A DNA stretch of 64,000 nucleotides from Parapristionchus giblindavisi (lineage: Eukaryota; Nematoda; Chromadorea; Rhabditida; Diplogasteridae): the NCBI GenBank assembly GCA_943737045.1, contig CALSFV010000372.1:124001-188000 (forward strand). Reading direction: 5' to 3'. Positions within the stretch are counted from its first letter, which is position 1. The number at the start of each line of letters is the position of its first letter. Shown piece by piece: positions 26,596 to 40,100 of the stretch. Under the pieces are notes generated by a model. The model saw only the letters and a program-made list of their open reading frames with translations, was not told the DNA's origin and searched no databases. A program made the position numbers and the translations under genes.

Positions 26596-26656
26596 TGACC
26601 TGTGGAGGCCACAGTGAACGATGGATGAGGTCTAAATGTTTATCGGATGTTCAACT

Positions 26657-27223
26657 CATATAGGGATAAGGTTTGGCGGTGTCAGAAATTTCTGAACCCT
26701 TCTTTGAAATTTTGAAATAAATTTAAAAAATTGATGAAAATATTGGCAAGCATTTGCTCTCTTTCTCGCTTCAACAGGTATGTATTATCAGAAAATTAAA
26801 GCCTGGAAAATTAACAATAGTGACCTATAGTCACCAATTGTTCCTCTCATCACTTTCTCACTGATATTCTTCTCCTCGCTGTTCTAATCTCCTATTCGTT
26901 TATGCAGTCTTTGATCGAGAATATCGATTAAATCATTTTATTGTCGACTATCACTATTGTGGTACATTGTATTATACTTACCAATATCAGAAATAGTGCA
27001 AATGTTCAAATTAATTTGATAAATAAGAATAAAAAGATTTAACGACTATCAACTCTTTGTACTTGTTAGTCGTTAAATTCCTTCTGTGAATCTTACCACA
27101 CAATCTTCACAGAATTTCTGAATGAGTCGAGAGCTATATTTTTTCGTCCTTTAAAAAAATTATTTTAAAATTTCAAAGAAGAGCTCAGCAATTTCTGAAG
27201 CCGTCTAACCTTATTCCTCCATG
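26657..27223. mobile_element. Non-autonomous TIR element, about 560 bp
   Basis: Left end GGATAAGGTTTGGCGG then TGTCAGAAATTTCTGA and TTCTTTGAAATTTTGAAATA. The right end is the inverted, diverged match (TCAAAGAAGAGCTCAGC, AATTTCTGAAGCCG, ACCTTATTCC), about 54 bp of imperfect terminal repeat. An inner hairpin TTTAACGACTATCAA / TTAGTCGTTAAA lies at 27031-27075. No coding sequence seen. Confidence 0.75.
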
Positions 27224-27253
27224 AGGTGCACTTCTAGTTAAAATTTGGTACCA

Positions 27254-27319
27254 TCCTCTTTAGCTCAGTGGCAGAGCGTTTGTCTAAACAGAAGATCGCT
27301 TGTTCGATTACAGGCACCA
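27254..27319 (+). pseudogene. tRNA-like fragment (A box good, B box degenerate)
   Basis: TAGCTCAGTGGCAGAGCG is a textbook D-arm and A box. TGTTCGATTAC about 35 bases later resembles the T-arm and B box, but its stem pairs poorly, the anticodon stem has mismatches and no 7-bp acceptor stem closes. Flanking TTTGGTACC and GGCACCAAA are complementary but too far out for a normal acceptor. Most likely a decayed tRNA or a tRNA-derived SINE fragment. Confidence 0.45.
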
Positions 27320-28148
27320 AATGTTTCCTCTTTTTTTAATTGAAAAAACAATGCTATACAAATATAATACGTATACGTTACAAACAATAGTTTTGAAGAT
27401 TGTTTATATAAATAAATACATAAATAAAAATAAATAAAAATTAAATTGATTTCAGGTGCCTCGCCGGGCAAAGGGAGATTGAGAATTCTATCAATGGTCT
27501 TTGTTCATTGGCTTTTAAATGATCGGACTCCGCTCCCTCCTACATATACCATATATATTTCTCTTTTACACTCCACTTGTTTTCATAGTAAATAATGTGA
27601 GATAAAACATTTTAAATTAATACAAATTGTAGATCGATCAGAATATCTTGAACTTGAAATGATTTATGTGACTTTCCAAAAGCATTTACAAGTTTTATTA
27701 ATTTCTTCTACATTAAGAAATGTCATTTTCAAATAAAAAAATTAATAAAAAAATTCAAATGAAAACAAATATTTTGAAATTTTTCAAATATTTTCAAAAA
27801 AGTCAGTTCACGATGAGCTTATCCTCCGGTTTACGGTATTCCTTTCTTCTTTTCACCAAATTTCGCTGATGGACACCTCAGCACACCACCCCCTATTTAC
27901 TGGAATGCACGTTTGGAATATTTATTTAATATTTAATTTAATATTTAAATCATGAATTTGCTTACCAACACTTGGGTCAATCTTTATGTTTATTCTAGTC
28001 GACACGTGGACCTCCTCGCTCATTTGTTCTCTTGTGTTTCTCGTTCTTTGTTGATGTTTTCCCTTACTCCTTCTTTATCGTGTCTAATTCTTTGTAATTG
28101 TTTGGAGGTACCAACTCGTAGAGGGACATTCTTCATCTTCAGTCGAAG

Positions 28149-31100
28149 ATGACGATTCCTCGTCCGATTCTTGCCATTTTGGCAATTTCCTTAACTGTTT
28201 ATGGTAAGTTAAAGCATGTTTATTCTTCTTTTCTCATTAACCATATATGACGTATGCTATTCTGAGATTCATCTATACATCTATAAATAGAATCGCTATT
28301 AAGCGCTCGTGTAATATATTCTTTTTGCAGCTCAACAAGCCGGTAATGCTGCAGGTTCAGCAGGGTTGGTTGTTCTTCTAATGTTGCTCTTACTCTCTTA
28401 TCTAATAAAGTATCAACTTTCGGTCTCACTTACAAGCTTCTTTAGCTTCTTCTTCGTTACCCATTGTTCTATTTCTCTTCATCAACTATCCCACTCTCTC
28501 TCATTCGTCCCATTAATCCAAACGGGGGAAGAGATGAATAAAGAGAAAGAGAAAGCGTTGCTGCGCTACTACTGAAAAGAAACGAAAGTGGATGACGACC
28601 CAATTCTCGATCGATGAAGATTTCGATTCATTATTGATCGCTTGAAAGATTCTTTCAATTGGTCTCGGATAAAATGACCAATGTGAAATGAGCAATACAA
28701 AGATGTCCTTGAGAGATGAATTGAAAGTGAAATGAGGATTGATTCAAATGTTTAAATATCCCTCTATTACTCGATTGGAGCATGTATTATTAAGGGAGAT
28801 TACTCTTTCCAATCAGAGTTACTGTCTACACTTCAGGTCGTTCACATTCGCGCATTTCTACCTCCCCCTCCCCCTCTGCCTTCCCTTCTCCTCTCTATCT
28901 CCATGTTCGTTGTTTGTCGAACGATGAGACATTCCCATTCACACAGTGGCCATCTATCGATCGATTGAATCATGAATACAACAGGGGAATTTTATCAGAT
29001 ACTCGGAATCGAAGAGATGAAAGATCATTTTTTGCAGTTATGATCTCCAGTATTCACTGTTGATATATCCCACCAGTGCTTCTGTGTAATTTAGCGAAAT
29101 TGTTTGTGCCACCCACATAGTTGGATTGCAAATGTTTTAAGCGATGTTTCTCAATTTTTGGTAAATACTGGATGATGTGATGAGGGGGGGGGGGTGATAT
29201 ATTCGGTGAACGAGATAATAAACACTATAATGATATGATATTGTGATTCACTAATATTCACTGAACATCGTAGTACGAAAAGTACGTTACAAACTACGAA
29301 GAAGAACAGCATATTGGGAATTCCTAAAAAATCGAAAAACATGGTCGCATTTTGAAAATCTGTAACGTGTTTGTAATGTATTCCACCTATGATTGTGATT
29401 GATTAAGATTGGATGACTGACTATCACTGAATGACTACATCATTGGAAAAAGATTACGGTTATCTTAATTATACTTTCAGAAATGGCGGCGAGTCCCTTT
29501 TGTCGTTTGACGCGTGTAAGGAGGATATCCACAAGCTGTGCAACAAGGTACGAATCGTGGTAGTGGTTACTGTACTTACTCGTATTACTGTATCGTTATT
29601 GATTATTGATTGATTGCTACGATGACCTCAATTTCTCCCATAGTGCCAATCCGTGTGAGGTTACGGTATCGAACCATGATTATCGATAGATTTCCAGGAT
29701 CAAGTTGATCTGAAATCTGATATGTCCATACTGGAATGTCTTCAAGGAGCTGGATTGAGTGAGACGGAAACACTCACTCAACCATGTGAAGCACTCGTTT
29801 GGCAGTTCAAGGCGAGTTTATCATCATTTTGGATTGTTTCTATGAGTCGGAAGAGGTAATTGATATTGCGAATTGTTTTTGTCTGATTATATGTGCTTGA
29901 AGCACGAATCAGCCAGGCGAAGAGTCGTGTAACCTGCACATTTGTTTACGCTTTGCTCAAATGGCACGAAGGAATTCTCAACACTGTTTATAAACACGTT
30001 CTCTTGTGTTTAGTTTTAAGCTTTTTCGACAATACGTTAGTGTTACTGGTGAATTAAGAATACTTGTGAGAGCACTCTTTTGGTAGTTCACGGCGAGATA
30101 ATTATCAATATGGGTTGTTGCCATATAAATACAGACACTGTAGAATAGAATTGATATTGCGAATTGTGTTTGTCTGGATATGAAAGCTTGAAAAACGAAT
30201 CAGCCAGGTGAAAATTTATGTAATTTGCACATTTGTTTACGCTGTGTTCAAAAGTTTCTAACGAAATGGGAAGAAAGAATGCTCAACACTGTTTATAAAC
30301 ACATTCTCTTGTGTTTAGTTTAAATTTTTTTTACAATAAGTGCCACTGGTGAATGGTGAATATTTACGAAGGCATTATTTTGGTAATTCAAGGCGAGATA
30401 ATTATCATTTTGGCCTGTTTTTGGCTGAATATCACAGGAGTGCATTGATATTGCGAATTGTGTTTGTATGATTATGATAGCTTGAAACGCGAATCAACCA
30501 GGTGAAAAGTCGTAGAACTTGCGCATTTTTTACGCTCAGTTCTAAAATTTAATTGAAAAAAAGATGAGGAGAATATCTAACAATGTTTACAAATAGTGAC
30601 CATATGCATGAACAATGGAAAACCGCTTTCCTGGAAACGTAGGCGGAGGCGTTTTCCAAAAATCCTCCGCCGACGCTAATGACGTCACATTTTCCCGGAA
30701 AACGGTTTAACGTTGTTCATGCATATAGCCGCTGGTCATATTCTCTTACTTGCCATTATTATAATATTGATTTTTATGGATTTCCGTTTTCAGGTGAAGC
30801 TCACTCAAGATGACCGGTTCACTGCTGCCGCCAAGCAGTATTGTTCGGCTGAGATGCAGTCTATTCCTCCACTTGGTACGATAGATTATCGATTATCGAT
30901 CGTTCAAACCAATCAATAATATGTGTTGATTGTAGGCGCGTGCGCTACTCAAACAGCCCCCGGATACGCTCTGTCGTGTATGATCGAATTCACTCCCAAT
31001 GTCACCAAGACCAGCCAGTGTCACGCTTTCCTCGGTACGGTAGCTTTAGATTATCGATTTTTATCCCTGTGGATACTGTAATATGATCGATTGTTCTCAG

Positions 31101-34100
31101 CTCGTACCGAACGTCTGGCCTTCTCTGACTTCCGTCTTGTCGGTCCCTTCATCACCAAATGCGCCAAGGTATACGGTAGTATTATCGATTGAGACATCCC
31201 TGACGTTCCGTTCAGGAGCTCGAGAAGCATAAGTGTAGTGTGCTCACTCCTGATAAGGCCCACGAGAAGGTCCGAGTACCTCATTCACAAGGTAAAATAT
31301 TTAGTTTAAAAAAAAAATTTCGTTAACGTCCATCTTGGTATTTGCACATTCCGACAATCATTTACCAAACGAACTCTTGATAAATGTGTAATTAATAATA
31401 TATATAAATAACAATAGTGATAATTGTAATTGATCCATTATTAGGAATGGCCCTTGAGTGTCTGATCCAGAAGGTGATTGCTGCTGAGAAGTCCTCACCC
31501 AATGAGCTAGGAAAGGTGGATGATGAGTGCAGACACGAGGTGAGTACTCTGACTTCCTATTGATTTTTTAATGAGAAGTTATTGATTGGCAAATAGATTA
31601 GTTATCGTAATCGTTTGAATGTTCCATTGAGCTATCATAATGTAGGATCAGTTGAAAATTGCTTGAGAATCTATCGTCAATGATCTCCAACCCCGAAAGA
31701 TGTCATTGCCATGAAACAAGAATGTTGCAGGTTATGAGACTGGCGGAGATGCAGAGTGAGGATTTCAATCTCGATCGACCAATGTTCTTTGCCTGCAGAC
31801 AGGATAGAGAGGTACGGTGTGTGCATGTGGTTACTGTAGGAGTACGGTAGTCGACTAGAAGCGATTAATCGATATTATATATATATATATATATATTGAT
31901 TACAGAAATATTGTCGTGATGTACCCTCGGGCGGTGGCAAGGTCTTTGAGTGTCTGTTGTTCAATCGACATGATCAGATGATGCAACCTGAGGTGAGGTT
32001 ATATTGATTTATTGATTGATTAGGACAAAATTATTGATTGGTTGATTGATTGATCGTGTTTCAGTGTGCCAAGATCCTGGCAGAGCGTGCTCATCTTATG
32101 GGACGTGACTATAGAATGGCTCATCCACTCACCAAGGCTTGCACCACTGAAATGACCAAGTAATAATAATAAATAACAAATAAATAATAATAAATAAATA
32201 ATAATAATGAATAATGATAATAATAACTTTGTTCGGGCTTCTGAAAAAAAAGTATGACAAAGAAACGCAGAATGAATATATTAGGGACACATAAAATACA
32301 ATACCACAACGAGGTTGTAATAGCAAAAAGAGGAGATGCTATGTTGTTCTTTAATTTATCCCTGTGTTGTGAAAGAATTCTGCAAAACTCCCAAAATGTA
32401 GTTTTTTTTCTGTTTAAGAAAAAGGATGTTGTTCCGTGAAGACATTATCATTCTTCATAAATATAAATACGAATATTCATACCCTATTTTGACTTTCGGA
32501 ATGTCAATGCTTGCATCTGATAGTGTATGTAGCATAAATCTAACCTGTTGATTCAAAGCAGTGCTGAAAGAGGAAATGTTTGAGTTGTTTCCGATAATCC
32601 AAATGACAGCACTTTTATGATTATTATTACAGCTACAAATGTGAGCCTCAAGCCAATCTCGAATCTGCCGCTCATTTCCATCTCAATTGGATCATGCTCT
32701 GTCTGGAGAATGGCGCCCATCAGTCAGTTTTTCCCACATCTAATTATCCCTAGATTACGGTAGTTAATCGATTGTGACCTACCGTATTCCAGGAAGGACG
32801 TCGTGCCACCATCTGAAGCTTGTCGTCACGAAATGCTCACCCACCGTAAGCTTATGATGGAAGAGTTTAGAATCGCACCCGAGATTGTGCTATCCTGTGC
32901 TAAGGTATACGGTAGTTGAGTAGACGCAGGGTACGGTATCTATCCCCCTGATTCAGGAAATTGACGAATTCTGCTCTCCTCGTGGAGACATCGAGGCGGA
33001 AGGACGAACTCTCCACTGCCTGATGGGACATGCTCAGGTACGGTAGTCGTTGGTTACTGTAGGTTTGGGCATTTATTGATTGATTATTGTATTTCAGGAT
33101 CGTAATCCTAAGAAGCAAGTGACTCCCGAATGTATGCAAGCTCTTGGAACTGTCGTCAAGGTAACTTAATTATGGTAGTTATTGATTAGGGGGATATCCT
33201 GAAGGGAATATTTGGGTATACTGTATCTGTTGCTCTTGTAGACTGCCGATATCGGATCGAACTACAAGGTGGACAAGGTACTCTATGCATCGTGCCGTCC
33301 GATCATTGATGGTAAGTGACTATTCATTTTTATTTTAGTAAGTAAAAGCAAAACTTAACTTGAACCTGGTGGCAACGTGCTTCGCGATGAATGCCTATCA
33401 TAGGTCGAAAAGTACGTTACAAACTACGAAGAAAATTCCCGAATAATCGAAAAGCTTTTGAAAACCGCATTTTGAATATGTGTAACGGAGCTATTCGACC
33501 TATGATGCATATGCTGTTCAAATATTCGTTAATCAATGATACTGTCGAATCTGTTATTGATTATGCAAATTATAAATTGTTAATTATATAATTTGAGAAT
33601 ATTAGGTTGTCGGGAAAGTCTTGATACATCTGTTTGCCTTTCCACTGTGTGTCACAGTCACACTTTGGTTTTCTCTCGTTACTAGTGAATACCAAGCAGT
33701 GACGGACCTTTGCAGTAAACAACTCCCCATTTCATTCCCATTCAGTTAGGCTCTAGTAGTGCAACGATATATGTCATTAGTGCTTTCCACAACCGTCATG
33801 TTCCACTTTGCCTCTTCCTATCCGACACCACGGTGAAGGATTCGGATACCCTCCTGAAGATTTTTTATGACAGATATGCCCACACTATAACACCATCAAG
33901 ACTGGGTACCTGCGCTTCAAAGGAAACGACATTTTCCTCCATAAACGGCAGACCCCGTGAATTGGATTTGGACACGTCGAAGAAACTTATGGAATCGGAC
34001 CCATTTCAAAGTGTCCGTAAATTAGTCATCACACTTTGAGTCCACCATAGCACAATCGAGGAATACCGGAAATCCATTGGAATTAGAAAATTTCGGAGTC

Positions 34101-37100
34101 GATTCATATCCCATGATTACACCAAAACCAACCTTGATCGTCGAATCGATGATTCCATTACCCATCCCACTCTCCACTCTGGGGATCGATGGCTGGACCG
34201 GCTCATAACGGGGGATGAAAAGTGGGTCTACTACGATAACAACCACAGGTGAGCCGAGAGGGTTGAAGAACGAGAGACCCCACAGGATGACCCCCAAACC
34301 TAACATGCGCTCCCAAAAACCTGTGGTGGGGAATGGGTGGTGTGATCAGCTGGCAGCTGCTCACCGAGGGCATTACAATTACCAGGTCCAAGTGCTTTGC
34401 ACAACTACGGAATATGATGAAGGCAGTCGATCATTCAAGCCTGAACGACAAAAAAGAATATTATCATCACGATAGCCCCCGTCACCATGTCTCCAATAAA
34501 GTCAGGCAGGAACTGGCCGTATATGGATAGATGGTTCTCCCTCACCCCCCGTATTCTCCTGGCCTGGCCCCGTCAGATTGCAAGCTTTTCACAGGCCTGA
34601 TGCGTGCCCTTCAAGATAGGACCTTCAATTCCCGTAGAAATGTAAATGCTGAACTCAAGCAATACTTTACTTCGCGCCCAGCTGGGTTCTATAAAGAGGG
34701 ACACCACACATTGACCGAACGTTGGCGCTACATTTGTTGTCAATGGTGGAGCATATAACACATAATGTACTTCTGTTTGCTTCGAGAAATAAACGATTGA
34801 AAAATGTGTCAAGACTTTCCCGACAACCTAATAGTTGCACCTATTGATTACTAGATGCGCCTACGGCGCATCTAAGCCGGGGGGTAAACCCCCCGGACCC
34901 CCCCCCCCTAAATCGCTTTATTGCTTGAAAGATAGCACTGTTAATGACTAATTGTGTTCCGTTTTGTTCTCAGCAATACTGATATTTAGTAAATAGATTA
35001 AAGCAATGAGTATATTGAGAGCTACATGAGGGGTCAGCGAAAGTGCCTTCACGCGAAACGTTCGTGCGAGAGCCAAAAGAGAGCAATCAAGTCATACTTT
35101 TTTGATCGATAGAGCAGGGATGCGCTACATTTTTCCAGTTTACCGCACCACCATATCTATTACCGTAACCTCGTCAGATTACGGTAAACACTAAAAAGTC
35201 CTTGAGACCAAGGGATTTTAAAGATGGAGCGTCGCTGTTTTCATTTTCCTATTTAGTAGGACGCAGCGCACAATTTTGTCGGATGGAATTTCGAAATTTG
35301 ACATAATATTAATTTTACTTCGACCCAAAACTTCATCACCAATTTAAATCGTTCTTTCGATATATTGCGTTGCTTTTTCTTGACACTATGACTAATTCGA
35401 CTATGGGGAGCACAGTAAAGTACAAAAAAGCATCTCTATCCAACCTATCTAACCTCTATCTAACCTATCTATCTAACATATCTATCTAACCTCTCTATCT
35501 AATTTATCTATCTAACCTCTCTATCAAACGTCTCTATCTAACCTATCTATCTAACCTCTTTAACCTCTCTATCTAACCTATCTAACCTCTCTATCTAAGC
35601 TCTCTATCTAACCTATCTAACATCTCTATCTAAGCTCTCTATCTAACCTATCTATCTAAGCTCTCTATCTAACCTATCTATCTAAGCTCTCTATCAAACC
35701 TATTTAACCTTTCTATCTAAGTTCTCTATCTAACCTATCTAACCTCGCTACCTAACCTATCTATCTAACCTATCTATCTAAGCTCTCTATCTAACCGATC
35801 TATCTAACCTATCTATCTAAGCTCTCTATCTAAGCTCTCTATCAAACCTATCTAACCTCTCTATCTAACCTATCTAACCTCTCTACCTAACCTATCTATC
35901 TAAGCTCTCTATCTAACCTATCTATCTAAGCTCTCTATCTAACCTATCTAACCTCTCTATCTAAGCTCTCTATCTAACCTATCTAACATCTCTATCTAAG
36001 CTCTCTATCTAACCTATCTATCTAAGCTCTCTATCTAACCTATCTATCTAACCTCGCTACCTAACCTATCTATCTAAGCTCTCTATCTAACCTATCTATC
36101 TAAGCTCTCTATCTAACCTATCTATCTAAGCTCTCTATCTAAGCTCTCTATCAAACCTATCTAACCTCTCTATCTAACCTATCTAACCTCTCTACCTAAC
36201 CTATCTATCTAAGCTCTCTATCTAACCTATCTATCTAAGCTCTCTATCTAACCTATCTAACCTATCTATCTAAGCTCTCTATCTAACCTATCTAAGCTCT
36301 CTATCTAACCGATCTATCTAACCTATCTAAGCTCTCTATCTAATCTATCTATCTAAGCTCTCTATCTAACCTATCTAACCTCTCTATCTAACCTATCTAA
36401 CCTCTCTACCTAACCTATCTATCTAACCTCTCTATCTAACCTATCTAAGCTCTCTATCTAACCGATCTATCTAACCTATCTAAGCTCTCTATCTAACCTA
36501 TCTAAGCTCTCTATCTAACCTATCTATCTAAGCTCTCTATCTAACCTATCTAAGCTCTCTATCTAAGCTCTCTATCAAACCTATCTAACCTCTCTATCTA
36601 ACCTATCTAACCTCTCTACCTAACCTATCTATCTAAGCTCTCTATCTAACCTATCTATCTAAGCTCTCTATCTAACCTATCTAACCTATCTATCTAAGCT
36701 CTCTATCTAACCTATCTAAGCTCTCTATCTAACCGATCTATCTAACCTATCTAAGCTCTCTATCTAATCTATCTATCTAAGCTCTCTATCTAACCTATCT
36801 AACCTCTCTATCTAACCTATCTAACCTCTCTACCTAACCTATCTATCTAACCTCTCTATCTAACCTATCTAAGCTCTCTATCTAACCGATCTATCTAACC
36901 TATCTAAGCTCTCTATCTAACCTATCTAAGCTCTTTATCTAACCTATCTATCTAAGCTCTCTATCTAACCTATCTAAGCTCTCTATCTAACCGATCTATC
37001 TAACCTATCTAAGCTCTCTATCTAACCTATCTAATCTCTCTATCTAACCTATCTATCTAACCTATCTAACCTTTCTATCTAACCTATCTATCTAAGCTCT

Positions 37101-40100
37101 CTATCTAACAAGGGAATCCTTTCAGCTCGCGGAAAGCAATCCAGATGAAAATTTGCCCAGGCATTGTTGAAAGCAATGGAAAATGATATGTGAAGTCGGA
37201 AAATGCAGCAGGGCAATACCCGAGCCGCAGCATCCATCCAAACTTGGTCAATTGTTGGCGCGCATTCGCCGCCAACAATGTGAATTTATTGTTCCTATCT
37301 CTGAAGAATGGTATCAATTTGATTGGTGAATGCATTGGAAAGTATCTCGTACATTACAGACAAAAAGATTCCGAAAAGATAACATCAAAGCTGTTGTACG
37401 AAGGAACTGCGCCACCAATAAGGTTTCATTCATTGCTTCAGAATGCGGCGAATGCGCACTAAGTTTGACCAAGTTTGGATAGATGCTGCGGCTAGGGTAT
37501 TGCACTGCTGCATTTTTCGACTTCACATATCATTTTCTATCGCCTTCAACAATGCTTCTGCAAATTTTCATCTGGATCTAACCTATCTAACCTATCTATC
37601 TAAGCTCTCTATCTAACCTATCTAAGCTCTCTATCTAACCGATCTATCTAACCTATCTAAGCTCTCTATCTAATCTATCTATCTAAGCTCTCTATCTAAC
37701 CTATCTAACCTCTCTATCTAACCTATCTAACCTCTCTACCTAACCTATCTATCAAACCTCTCTATCTAACCTATCTAAGCTCTCTATCTAACCGATCTAT
37801 CTAACCTATCTAAGCTCTCTATCTAACCTATCTAAGCTCTCTATCTAACCTATCTATCTAAGCTCTCTATCTAACCTATCTAAGCTCTCTATCTAAGCTC
37901 TCTATCAAACCTATCTAACCTCTCTATCTAACCTATCTAACCTCTCTACCTAACCTATCTATCTAAGCTCTCTATCTAACCTATCTATCTAAGCTCTCTA
38001 TCTAACCTATCTAACCTATCTATCTAAGCTCTCTATCTAACCTATCTAAGCTCTCTATCTAACCGATCTATCTAACCTATCTAAGCTCTCTATCTAATCT
38101 ATCTATCTAAGCTCTCTATCTAACCTATCTAACCTCTCTATCTAACCTATCTAACCTCTCTACCTAACCTATCTATCTAACCTCTCTATCTAACCTATCT
38201 AAGCTCTCTATCTAACCGATCTATCTAACCTATCTAAGCTCTCTATCTAACCTATCTAAGCTCTTTATCTAACCTATCTATCTAAGCTCTCTATCTAACC
38301 TATCTAAGCTCTCTATCTAACCGATCTATCTAACCTATCTAAGCTCTCTATCTAACCTATCTAATCTCTCTATCTAACCTATCTATCTAACCTATCTAAC
38401 CTTTCTATCTAACCTATCTATCTAAGCTCTCTATCTAACAAGGGAATCCTTTCAGCTCGCGGAAAGCAATCCAGATGAAAATTTGCCCAGGCATTGTTGA
38501 AAGCAATGGAAAATGATATGTGAAGTCGGAAAATGCAGCAGGGCAATACCCGAGCCGCAGCATCCATCCAAACTTGGTCAATTGTTGGCGCGCATTCTCC
38601 GCCAACAATGTGAATTTATTGTTCCTATCTCTGAAGAATGGTATCAATTTGATTGGTGAATGCATTGGAAAGTATCTCGTACATTACAGACAAAAAGATT
38701 CCGAAAAGATAACATCAAAGCTGTTGTACGAAGGAACTGCGCCACCAATAAGGTTTCATTCATTGCTTCAGAATGCGGCGAATGCGCACTAAGTTTGACC
38801 AAGTTTGGATAGATGCTGCGGCTAGGGTATTGCACTGCTGCATTTTTCGACTTCACATATCATTTTCTATCGCCTTCAACAATGCTTCTGCAAATTTTCA
38901 TCTGGATCTAACCTATCTAATCTCCCTATCTAAGCTCTCTATCTAACCTCTCTACCTAACCTGTCTATCTAAGTTCTCTATCTAACCTCTCTATCTAAGC
39001 TCTCTATCTAACCTATCTATCTAACCTATCTATCTAAGCTCTCTATCTAACCTCTCTATCTAACCTATCTAACCTCTCTATCTACACTGAGAGCAAACTT
39101 ACCTGGCAAATCGTTACCCCGATACACTTTCCTGGCAAACGATTACCCCAAATGCATTCTCTATCTAATCTATCTAACCTATCTAACATCTCTATCTAAC
39201 CTATCTATCTAAGCTCTCTATCTAACCTATCTAAGCTCTCTATCTAACCTCTCTATCTAACCTATCTAAGCTCTCTATCTAACTTATCTAACCTCTCTAT
39301 CTGACCTATCTATCGAACCTCTCCATCTAACCTATTGCTGTAAACGTGGAGGGTGACTTATTATACCCTCATCTTACAGTAACGGTGGATATCTAAATAC
39401 CGTAACCCGCACCTATTTGTTTATCTAATCTAATATATCTATCTAACCTATCCATCGAGGATATGCTTTTACCTTTTCTCTCCCTCCATCTTCCTCTCTC
39501 CCTCCCTTTTTCTTTCTCTTCATTTCACATCATGATCAGTCGCTCGGTCAATGTACTACACTGGATATGGTGAATCAATTAGTGCGACATGTTAACCTGA
39601 TCCTTTAACAAAATAAGCTTTATCAACAGATATAAACATACGAACCAGTACAATTAGAAAAACATTCTTAGATACAAAATCAAACTGAATGGAAGAGAGA
39701 GCACAGGACATGGTGGATGACGTCGTACCTCGTCTCCAGTATTCTCACGTCAGCGACCATCACAGGAATGAAATAAGTTATCCCTGAAATAAAATCAAAT
39801 GAAAATGTGATGATATCGATTAAAAATGATGATATTTAAATAAGAAAGCTTACTTCAAGTTGTTGTGATCCCATCGATGATGTGGAATCCCCGTCTCACT
39901 CGTCTTCGTTGGTAGCTCCATCTCGTTCGTCGGATAGAGGCGCGGCTCCCATCAAGATCGTGTTGATTGCTTGACATCTGCAATGAATAAGAGTAAAATG
40001 AGCAAAAAATATGGTAAATTATGATAAGGTGAAAAAAAGAAAATATTGAAATTTAAGGGAGAAATCTTACTTCCAGTTGTTGTATGGGCTCTCAATGACG

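Larger units (their letters stand above)
35431..39451. repeat. CTATCTAACC / CTATCTAAGCTCT satellite array
   Basis: About 4 kb built from TATCTAAC and TCTAAGCTCT variants that alternate in longer patterns. A 1330-bp segment (about 36250-37577) is repeated almost exactly at 37580-38907, including a CTCTTTATC variant and the MITE within it. Near 39105-39155 the array is broken by two copies of a CCTGGCAAAYGWTTACCCC-like unit. Confidence 0.92.

Noticed and set aside
37105..38856. Frames of 70-90 codons on both strands in the satellite region
   Set aside because: They come from the inverted arms of the MITE and read almost the same on both strands, as a palindrome must.
35431..39451. CRISPR-like or telomeric array
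   Set aside because: Units are contiguous variants of CTATCTAA without unique spacers, and no TTAGGC nematode telomere repeat is present.
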